DNA of 30,347 nt from JBIKLM01 sp044375105 (GTDB lineage Bacteria; Planctomycetota; UBA1135; GCA-002686595). This document shows positions 24,596-30,347 of the stretch, piece after piece (position 1 is the first letter of the stretch; every line of letters begins with the position of its first letter). The stretch spans positions 1 through 30,347 of the forward strand of contig JBILNK010000031.1 in the NCBI GenBank assembly GCA_044375105.1. The letters run 5' to 3'. The translations under genes were made by a program, and so were the position numbers. Below the pieces are notes generated by a model that did not search any database, had not been told where the DNA came from, and worked only from the letters and a program-made list of their open reading frames with translations.

Positions 24596-25987
24596 CTAAC
24601 GCGGCGGGAACTCCGCATCCCGCGGTTCGCCTTCCCGATTCAGGTAGCCGAGCTGGATGAAGGCCTCGAGGAATCCGGCGTTCATGGCGGGGCCCGGGTC
24701 GATGGGCAGGGACGGCGGGTGCGCAACCCGCCACTCCTCATCCGGCGAGGCGCGGAAACGGCGTGGGCGCTGGGCCGCAAAGGCCGGGGTCAGCACGTCT
24801 TCGAGCGGATTGCCTGGGCGGGCGAAGGGCCAATGCTCGGGCACGCGCTGGCCGAGCAGACGCAGGACCAGGGGCGCGACGCCGCGGATGTCGCCCAGGA
24901 GTCCGCGGGGATTCTGCGCATCGAAACAGGGACCCAGGGCGCTGAAGGCGGGGCCCAGGGCGCCGAACAGCCCGGAAGGCCCGGTTTGGTGGTGACCCGA
25001 GGTCAGCGCCGCGGGGTCCTGGAGCGTCTCGATGTCCCGATGCATGCCATGGTCGCTGACCAGCAGCACGTTGGTGCCCGCCGGTGCGGCCGCGATCAAA
25101 CGGCCCAGTTGCCGGTCGGTCTCGGCGTAGGCGCGTTGGATCACACCCCCGAGCCGGGCGACGTCCTGGTCGGAGACCGGGTAGCCCATTTGCTCCGGAA
25201 ACAGATAACGCCAAAAGCGATGCCCGGCCACGTCCGGCAGCGAGAGATAGACCAGCGTCAGGTCGGCGGGATCCTGGCGCAGGAAGCGCTCGGCGATGCC
25301 CGCGTAGGAGCGATCGCCCATCAGCGTCCAGGCCAGGTCGATCAGCAGTTTCTCCTCGTGGGCCGCGGGTGGCTCGGAGAGTCCGGTGAGATCGCGCAGC
25401 GGGCCGGCGATCGCGTCGGCTTGATCCGTGAAGGTGATCAGCGGGGCGATCTCTTCGAGCAGCTCCTCCGGATGGGTCTGCCGCGCCAGGCTGCGCCAGA
25501 GCCCGGGCTTCCAGATCACCTGGGCCTGGGCCTGGGCCGCGTAGCTGGCGACCATGCGGCCGGAGACCGCCTCGGCGGGCCAGGTGACCCAGTAGCCGAC
25601 CGTGTCGACCTCGAGCCCTGCCTCGCCGACCAGGTTCCACAGGGCCGGCACCCTGCGCGCGTTGCTGGTGTAGGGCAGGCCGCTGGTGGGCTCGAGGAAG
25701 CCGATCACGCCGTGTTCGCGCAGACCCTGGCCGGTGGCGATGGTGGTCCAAAGGACCGGCGACCAGGTGGGCAGCTGGGTCTCGAGGGAACCGAGCAGGC
25801 CCTCTGCGGCGAAGCGCGCCAAGTTCGGCAGGGATCCCTGCGCCAGGAAGCGCTGCACCAGCTCGGGCTCGAGGCCATCGACGCACAGGAGCAGCACCGG
25901 GGCCGGCTCGGGGGCCGGGCCGCCGCAGGCCGCCAGGCTCAGGCCAAGGGCCAGTCCGGCCGCCGGGACGCGCAGGGAAAAAACCAT
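24596..25987 (-). CDS. Alkaline-phosphatase-superfamily (type I phosphodiesterase) lipoprotein
   Basis: 463 residues. The signal sequence ends in LSLAACGG (lipobox, Cys21), so it is a lipoprotein exposed outside the inner membrane. The hydrolase domain has the AlkP-superfamily metal motifs: LLLCVDGLEPELV (D37), the nucleophile region TQLPTWSPVLWTTIATG (Thr75 likely), LPDVAGHRFW, LLVSDHGMH and TSGHHQTGP. Enzymes of this type cleave phosphodiesters or phosphomonoesters, or transfer phospho groups; the substrate is unknown. TATACC ends 6 nt before the ATG, so the mRNA may be leaderless, which would make the gene independent of the matrixin gene ending 43 bp upstream. The C-terminal 60 residues extend beyond the core. 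Confidence 0.87.
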   Translation of the reverse strand: MVFSLRVPAAGLALGLSLAACGGPAPEPAPVLLLCVDGLEPELVQRFLAQGSLPNLARFAAEGLLGSLETQLPTWSPVLWTTIATGQGLREHGVIGFLEPTSGLPYTSNARRVPALWNLVGEAGLEVDTVGYWVTWPAEAVSGRMVASYAAQAQAQVIWKPGLWRSLARQTHPEELLEEIAPLITFTDQADAIAGPLRDLTGLSEPPAAHEEKLLIDLAWTLMGDRSYAGIAERFLRQDPADLTLVYLSLPDVAGHRFWRYLFPEQMGYPVSDQDVARLGGVIQRAYAETDRQLGRLIAAAPAGTNVLLVSDHGMHRDIETLQDPAALTSGHHQTGPSGLFGALGPAFSALGPCFDAQNPRGLLGDIRGVAPLVLRLLGQRVPEHWPFARPGNPLEDVLTPAFAAQRPRRFRASPDEEWRVAHPPSLPIDPGPAMNAGFLEAFIQLGYLNREGEPRDAEFPPR

Positions 25988-25993
25988 GGGCCC

Positions 25994-25999
25994 GGTATA
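25994..25999 (-). promoter_or_regulatory. Putative -10 box TATACC before the AlkP-like gene
   Basis: On minus TATACC is followed by gggccc and ATG (6-nt gap). TTGGCG lies 18 nt upstream and is a fair -35 match, making this the most complete promoter in the set. Confidence 0.45.
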
Positions 26000-26030
26000 C
26001 GGCGCCCCCGGTCCGGGCGCCAAACGGAGA

Positions 26031-28205
26031 TCAGCGGGCCTGCGCTCGCGGCACGGGCATCCGCAACAGCCACCAAGCGACCACGGCCAGCAGCAGCAGC
26101 CCCGGCCAACCGCCGGGGCCCCCAGCGCCCCGAACGGGCGCGGTCGTGCAGCCGCCGCCACCCTGGGCGCTCGAGTACTGAAAGCTCTGCGGCGCCAGCC
26201 CGGCCTGCCCGGAGCCCGGGGAGCGCACCAGGACCGCCGCCTGGCCGCTGCCGGCCGGCGTGATCACCTCGAGGGTCTCGGAGTCGATGCGCACCACCGA
26301 CGGGGCCGCCTGGCCCCCGAGGCCGGTCAAGGGGTCGACGCCGAACCACACCTCGGCATCCGCCGGAAGGTGCTGCCCGCGCAAGGTCATGGGCTCGCCT
26401 CCGGAGCTGCCCCCGCTGGCGGGCTCGAGCGCGGTCACCAGCGGATCGGCGGGGGCGGCGATCACGAAGGCCGAGGTGGCGCTCTCGCCGCCCGGATTCT
26501 CGAGCTCCAGTTGATAGAGGCCCGGGGCCAGGCCGGGCGCCGTGGTGAAGCGCGCCACGCTGCCCAGGGTCACCGAGAGCACCGTCTGGGGCTGTCCGTC
26601 GAGCCGCACGCTCAAGCCGGGCGCGAAATCTTGGCCCGTCAGGGCCACCTCGGTGCCCCCCTGAACGGACCCGGCGGGGGGGAATACGGTCTGGATCGCG
26701 GGCACGAGCCCCGCCTGGAAGCCGTCGACGAGCCGGCCCTCCACGCCGGTCTCGTCGATCACGATCACGTCGTGCTGGCCCGCCAGCGTCTGCGCGCTCA
26801 CCAGTTGCAGGGTGTTGGCATCGAGCCGCGTGGCGCCGCCCGGCTGTCCCTCGGGGTAGATGCGGTCGCCGATCACCAGCGACACGCCGGGTCGAAAACC
26901 CTGCCCGCTGACCGTCAAGAGCGTGCCCCCCGCCGCCGAACCCAGGCTCGGGGTGATCGACTGGACCACGGGATCCGGCGGGGTCAGCTCGACGCCCCCC
27001 ACCAGCACGGCGCGATCCCCCGCCAGGTTCTGCACGATCAAATCGACGGCGCCGAGCGGCGCGTCCGGCGGCGTGGTCAGCTGGAAGGACACGTACGAGC
27101 CGAGCCAGGCCAGCGGGGTGATCGTCAGGTCGGGCGCGCTCGAGGTCAGGCTGCAGGACGAATTGAGCCCTGTGCCGCGCACCGACAGGCTGACCGTCTG
27201 GCCGCGGATCGCGCGCAGGGGCAAGCGGTCGCTGCTGCGCCCGAGCTGCAAGCTCACGTCCGGCGCGACCACCAGGTCGCCGACGGCCAGGGTCTGACCG
27301 GCGGCGAGCCCCAGGGCGGCGCCGGGCACCGTGGGCGCGAAGGCGGCGTCCAGCGCCGGGCTGCCGGTCAGGTTGGCGCCGGAGACCGGCAACTCGAGCG
27401 GCGACACGTACAGGCGATAGCTGCCCGCCGCGAGGCCCTCCACCAGGAAGTCGCCGCTGGCGGCGCTCAGGCCGGCGGAGGCCACGCGCCCCGCTGCATC
27501 GAGGGCCACGACCTGGGCGCCGAAGACCGGGCTGCCGTCGGGGCGCTCGACGCGCCCGCTGAAGCGCGCCCAGGTGCCCTGGGGGTAGGCGGCGCGCAGG
27601 CCGCCGATGTCGTCGAGCGCCGGGCTGCGGTGCAGGATCACCGTGGTGTCCACGTAGGGATAGAGCGTCGCGCCCGTGACCCCCGAATGGTCGAGGCCCA
27701 GCAGGTGGCCGAGCTCGTGGGTGGCGACGTCCTGGATGTCGAAGCGCCCGCTCTGGCCGCTGGTGGTGAAGGCGAAGCCCGAGCCGTTGAAGAGCACGTC
27801 CGCGTCCGAGATGCGGCCGTCGGAGAAGAACCACAGGGGCGTGACCGCGACGGTGCCGGTGCCGCCCGGGAAGTACCCCGAGGCGTTGGTCTCATCGAAC
27901 CACAGCAGGTGCACCGCGCTGGAGGACCATTGGGTTCCGCTCGCAAAGCTCGAATCCGGGTCCAGGGCCAGACGCGCGATCGTGCCCGGGGCGCGGTTCC
28001 AGGCGGCGATCGCCAGCTCGAGCGCCACCCGGTCGCTCTCGTCCGGCACATCCGCGGAGCCGTCGGCCTGGATCACCACGGAAACGTTGGCGGGATCCTG
28101 CCAATACAAGGGCGCCTTGGTGCTCGGATGCAGGATGCGCAGGTGGGCGCGGGCCCCGGCGACGAATGCGCCCAGGCCGAGGCTCAGCAGCAAGAGGCGC
28201 TTCAT
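26031..28205 (-). CDS. Secreted matrixin-type metalloprotease with TIG repeats and C-terminal sorting signal
   Basis: 724 residues with a signal peptide (LLLLSLGLGAFVAGARA). The peptidase domain (about 25-215) carries the zinc motif HELGHLLGLDHS (H163, E164, H167, H173) of M10 matrixins. The Met-turn is changed: SGVTGATLYPY has Leu where SIMYP is usual. A carboxypeptidase-regulatory-like domain follows (FSGRVERPDGSPVFGAQV). Then, after a beta-rich region, come three IPT/TIG-like repeats, each starting with a D-P-x-V or P-A-I segment and ending G-G-T or G-G-E plus a strand. The C-terminus has a Cys in GGGGCTTAPV, a Gly-rich stretch, one membrane helix (LLLLAVVAWWLL) and a basic end, like the MYXO-CTERM class of anchoring signals. 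It is coupled to the upstream secreted protein. Confidence 0.88.
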   Translation of the reverse strand: MKRLLLLSLGLGAFVAGARAHLRILHPSTKAPLYWQDPANVSVVIQADGSADVPDESDRVALELAIAAWNRAPGTIARLALDPDSSFASGTQWSSSAVHLLWFDETNASGYFPGGTGTVAVTPLWFFSDGRISDADVLFNGSGFAFTTSGQSGRFDIQDVATHELGHLLGLDHSGVTGATLYPYVDTTVILHRSPALDDIGGLRAAYPQGTWARFSGRVERPDGSPVFGAQVVALDAAGRVASAGLSAASGDFLVEGLAAGSYRLYVSPLELPVSGANLTGSPALDAAFAPTVPGAALGLAAGQTLAVGDLVVAPDVSLQLGRSSDRLPLRAIRGQTVSLSVRGTGLNSSCSLTSSAPDLTITPLAWLGSYVSFQLTTPPDAPLGAVDLIVQNLAGDRAVLVGGVELTPPDPVVQSITPSLGSAAGGTLLTVSGQGFRPGVSLVIGDRIYPEGQPGGATRLDANTLQLVSAQTLAGQHDVIVIDETGVEGRLVDGFQAGLVPAIQTVFPPAGSVQGGTEVALTGQDFAPGLSVRLDGQPQTVLSVTLGSVARFTTAPGLAPGLYQLELENPGGESATSAFVIAAPADPLVTALEPASGGSSGGEPMTLRGQHLPADAEVWFGVDPLTGLGGQAAPSVVRIDSETLEVITPAGSGQAAVLVRSPGSGQAGLAPQSFQYSSAQGGGGCTTAPVRGAGGPGGWPGLLLLAVVAWWLLRMPVPRAQAR

Positions 28206-28813
28206 CGGCCGGCCCCCGGGCGCGCCGCGCGCACCGCCAGAGCCGCGTGCACCTCGGCCAGCAGCTCGGCGTGGGGCCGCACCAGATGGCTGCCGCCGGA
28301 ATTGCCTCCCCCGGCCGGATCGAGCAGGGCCACGCCAGCCCCGCCCCGCACCGCGAGGGAGCCACCGCTCGCGGCGGGCAAGACCCGCCACAGTCCCTGG
28401 CAGAGGCCGATCGGCATGCGCCGTCCGGCCTGGCCCTCGGCGCTCAAGAACCACAGCAGGCGCGCTCCGATCGGAGGGTGTTCGATGCCCGGCAGCAGCA
28501 TGCCGCGGCCATCGGGCAGCACGCCCCCCGGCAAGCGCAGGCGCCGGGTCGGCAGGTCCTCCCCCAACAGGGTGCGCTCGACGGCCAGGTCGTACTCCGT
28601 GTCGATGGTGCCATCGGGCTGGAGCACCGCACGGGCAGCTTCCACATGGCCCTCCAAGATCAGGTCGGCCCCATCGACCAAGGCCTGGGTGTCGAGGGCC
28701 AGGGCCGTGGAGGCCTCGAGGACCGCGCCCCGCGCGCTAGGCCGCGGGAACAAGCACACCGACAAAAATCCGAGCACGGCCGCGAGGCACAGGCGGGCGA
28801 CGATCTTCGACAT
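28202..28813 (-). CDS. Secreted hypothetical protein coupled to the matrixin gene
   Basis: 203 residues. A signal sequence (IVARLCLAAVLGFLSVCLF) is followed by LVDGADLILEGHVEAAR and DTEYDLAVERTLLGEDLP. This resembles small beta-domain proteins that often accompany secreted matrixins and begin with an 'A-D-x-I-x-x-G-x-V' strand. Two blocks with SGGSLAVRGGAGVALLDP follow. No catalytic motif is apparent, so it could be an inhibitor, chaperone or maturation partner; this is inference from gene order. The stop overlaps the matrixin ATG (4 bp), so the products are made in fixed proportion. An ATG at 28933 in the same frame would add 40 non-signal-like residues and is rejected. Confidence 0.7.
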   Translation of the reverse strand: MSKIVARLCLAAVLGFLSVCLFPRPSARGAVLEASTALALDTQALVDGADLILEGHVEAARAVLQPDGTIDTEYDLAVERTLLGEDLPTRRLRLPGGVLPDGRGMLLPGIEHPPIGARLLWFLSAEGQAGRRMPIGLCQGLWRVLPAASGGSLAVRGGAGVALLDPAGGGNSGGSHLVRPHAELLAEVHAALAVRAARPGAGR

Positions 28814-29176
28814 GCGGGATCCGACGGAAAGCCGGGAGGTCGCCCCCCCATCGGCCAACCGCACGGACCCCTTGAGCCCCGCGGGGCACCCCCGTCCGCG
28901 GTGGACCGCCGCGCGCCGGCTAGCCGCAGCCATGAACCGCCTGCGGGCCCCTCCCTTCCCTGGGGCCGATCCGAAGCCCCGCTGGCAGGAACCTGGGCGC
29001 GCCGGCCGGATCCCGGGGCGCCGGCCGCCCAGCCCCGGAAATGACCGAGGGGCCCCGCTGGGCCCCTCGGAAGATCTCTGGAGCGCCGATCGGGGCGGCC
29101 GCGCGCACGCGCTCCCCGAAGGTCGGCGGACTGTGCCCCGCGCCCGGTCCGTGCCCAGGCGCGGGCCGTCAGAGGA
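28814..29176. other. Intergenic region before the matrixin pair
   Basis: It contains a strong hairpin (29045-29070) near the upstream gene end and GGCTAGCC at 28919-28926 on the minus side, about 105 bp before the ATG at 28813. Nothing else stands out. Confidence 0.45.
29045..29070 (-). terminator. Terminator candidate after the large secreted protein
   Basis: A perfect 11-bp stem (ccgaggggccc/gggcccctcgg) with loop cgct, followed on minus by TCATTTCC. It lies 107 bp after the stop at 29177. Confidence 0.55.
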
Positions 29177-30347
29177 TCAGAAGATCGTCACGTCCAGACG
29201 CCAGGTCAGGTTCGAGAGGATCGAGGTCGGCAGAACCTGGAAGGCACCGGCCTGCAGGGGCAGGCTCTTGCCGACCAGGGCCGGGTTCGAGGGCACGGTC
29301 AGGGGGAAGGTCGCCAGGCCCGCGCCGTCGGTGATCCCCGAGAAGTTCAGGGTCAGGTCCTGGTAGAGGAAGCAGCCCGGCAGACCGAAGCCGGCCAAGT
29401 CCAGGGGCAGCGGCAGGCCGAGCCAGTTGGTGGAGCTGGCGCCGACCCACAGGATCGCCACGGAGAAGGCCGGGGCGTCGAAGAGGCGCGCCTGCAGGTT
29501 GGCGGAGGAGACCTGCACGTCGCCCCACAGGGTCAGCACCGGGGTGACCGGGCCGGACTGGGAGCAGGCCGCGCCGAAAACGGTGGCCTGGGGGCTGATC
29601 GGCTCGGGCAGCGCGTTCGGAGCGATCACGCCGAGGCCATCGCCGAACAGGAAGTTGAGGTAGGGCTTGACGCCTTGGATCAGGGACTCGTCCCAGACGA
29701 AGCCGTCCTGTTCGCCCGCGTCGCTGGCGTCGCCGTCGCCGTTCAGGTCGGTCAGGCGGTGCAGGCACACGCCCCCGTTGAGGCTCAGCACGTAGATCGA
29801 GGTGCCGTCCGTGTCGAGCCCGAGGATCTTGTTGAACTGCAGGGCGGCGCCCGTGATCGCGCTGCCGTCGTAGAACAGGTTGACCTCGCCGCTGTCGTTG
29901 ATGTCGCCGTCGAGGTTTTGGTCCTGGCCGCGGAAGATCAGGCCGTTGAGGCCCTGGCCGTTGATGTTGACCGCGAACTGGCTCGTGTTCGACGAGTCGC
30001 AGCCCATGTAGTAGGTCTCGACGCCGGATTCGACGCGGGTGGTCAGGTGGTTCAGACGGCCGACGAAGAAGGGCGGTTGATTGGGCTGGCCGGCCGAGCC
30101 GTTGGTGATCTTGAGCGAGGGCAGGACCGTGCCGAAATCCGGGTTGGCGGCCCAGTTGGCGTTGATGTCGGTCGGGATCAGGAACGGGGTCAGCTCGTTC
30201 TGGTCGTTGAGCACCCCGTCGTTGTCGAGGTCCTCGTACTTGAAGATCGCCTCGGTGCGATCGGCGTTGATGCCGTCGATGAAGCTGATGATGCCCGTGC
30301 GGGCCCAGGTGGCGCGGGTGAAGTCGTCGGTATCGACGTTGGCCAGC
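29177..30347 (-). CDS. Large secreted protein, C-terminal part, with Ca-binding-like loops; runs off right edge
   Basis: At least 389 residues, open through the window edge; the N-terminus and any signal peptide lie outside. Three acidic loops fit EF-hand/dockerin-like calcium sites: DLDNDGVLND, DQNLDGDINDSGE and DLNGDGDASDAGE. Around them is a beta-rich, WD/NHL-like region (AALQFNKILGLDTDGTSIYV). The last 120 residues form a compact beta domain with LFDAPAFSVAILWVGAS, NWLGLPLPLDLAGFGLPGC and SNPALVGKSLPLQAGAFQV. I recall similar end domains on many large exported planctomycete proteins, probably a surface or sorting module. No membrane anchor is seen at the C-terminus. The protein is likely extracellular or envelope-bound. 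Confidence 0.8.
   Translation of the reverse strand, partial: LANVDTDDFTRATWARTGIISFIDGINADRTEAIFKYEDLDNDGVLNDQNELTPFLIPTDINANWAANPDFGTVLPSLKITNGSAGQPNQPPFFVGRLNHLTTRVESGVETYYMGCDSSNTSQFAVNINGQGLNGLIFRGQDQNLDGDINDSGEVNLFYDGSAITGAALQFNKILGLDTDGTSIYVLSLNGGVCLHRLTDLNGDGDASDAGEQDGFVWDESLIQGVKPYLNFLFGDGLGVIAPNALPEPISPQATVFGAACSQSGPVTPVLTLWGDVQVSSANLQARLFDAPAFSVAILWVGASSTNWLGLPLPLDLAGFGLPGCFLYQDLTLNFSGITDGAGLATFPLTVPSNPALVGKSLPLQAGAFQVLPTSILSNLTWRLDVTIF

Noticed and set aside
25686..29366. A 1226-codon open frame on plus opposite the AlkP-like and matrixin genes
   Set aside because: The minus strand has complete family motifs here (HELGHLLGLDHS, lipobox, DHG). The plus frame is low-complexity Arg/Gly/Ala sequence created by the high GC content.

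Overview
The window is about 30 kb of very GC-rich bacterial DNA, densely packed with genes and with no RNA gene, insertion sequence, prophage or CRISPR array that I can see. Best guess for the source is a member of the Planctomycetota or another deep-branching GC-rich Gram-negative lineage. Pointers are the poor Shine-Dalgarno usage, the secreted protein at the right edge whose C-terminal region resembles a module I remember from planctomycete extracellular proteins, the lipoproteins, a small beta-barrel-like protein and a membrane pyrophosphatase. This assignment is inference, not proof.

Layout. 1-2140 (minus) is the N-terminal part of an S9/DPP-IV-type peptidase that runs off the left edge. 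Next come a small lipoprotein (2254, plus), an SDR oxidoreductase (minus), a DUF4920-like lipoprotein (plus) followed by an 18-bp tandem repeat, and a low-molecular-weight phosphatase/arsenate-reductase-like protein (minus). 5030-8551 holds three glycosyltransferases: an overlapping GT4 pair on plus and a divergent GT on minus. 8892-9581 is a tail-anchored FHA protein. 9661-12976 is a plus-strand set of a beta-barrel-like protein, an ABC ATPase, an unusual permease and a membrane-anchored helical protein; the last three overlap by 4 bp each. 13083-14862 (minus) has an unrecognised protein and hemB, divergent from hppA (15260), which is followed by rsfS. A 640-bp gene-free stretch with a 24-bp tandem repeat and several perfect hairpins separates rsfS from a SlyD/FKBP-type isomerase (minus). 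Zinc-free bS14 and bL31 (type B) follow, then two coupled multi-pass membrane proteins of the GT39 type. From 23693 to the right edge everything is on minus: a DEDDy 3'-5' exonuclease, an AlkP-superfamily lipoprotein, a matrixin-type metalloprotease with TIG repeats, its small secreted partner, and the 3' part of a large secreted protein with Ca-binding-like loops.

Themes. Many proteins are envelope or secreted. HemB, bS14 and bL31 all lack the cysteines that would bind zinc, so the organism looks zinc-sparing. The most interesting signal is regulatory: a GCTANGCT-like element (a TANNNT -10 box) lies 6-10 nt before several start codons with no ribosome binding site, which implies leaderless or nearly leaderless transcripts. 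The motif also pointed to an upstream in-frame ATG for the first gene. I did not find a clear-cut new defence or mobile system; the barrel/ABC/permease/helical-protein set is the best candidate for an undescribed functional unit.
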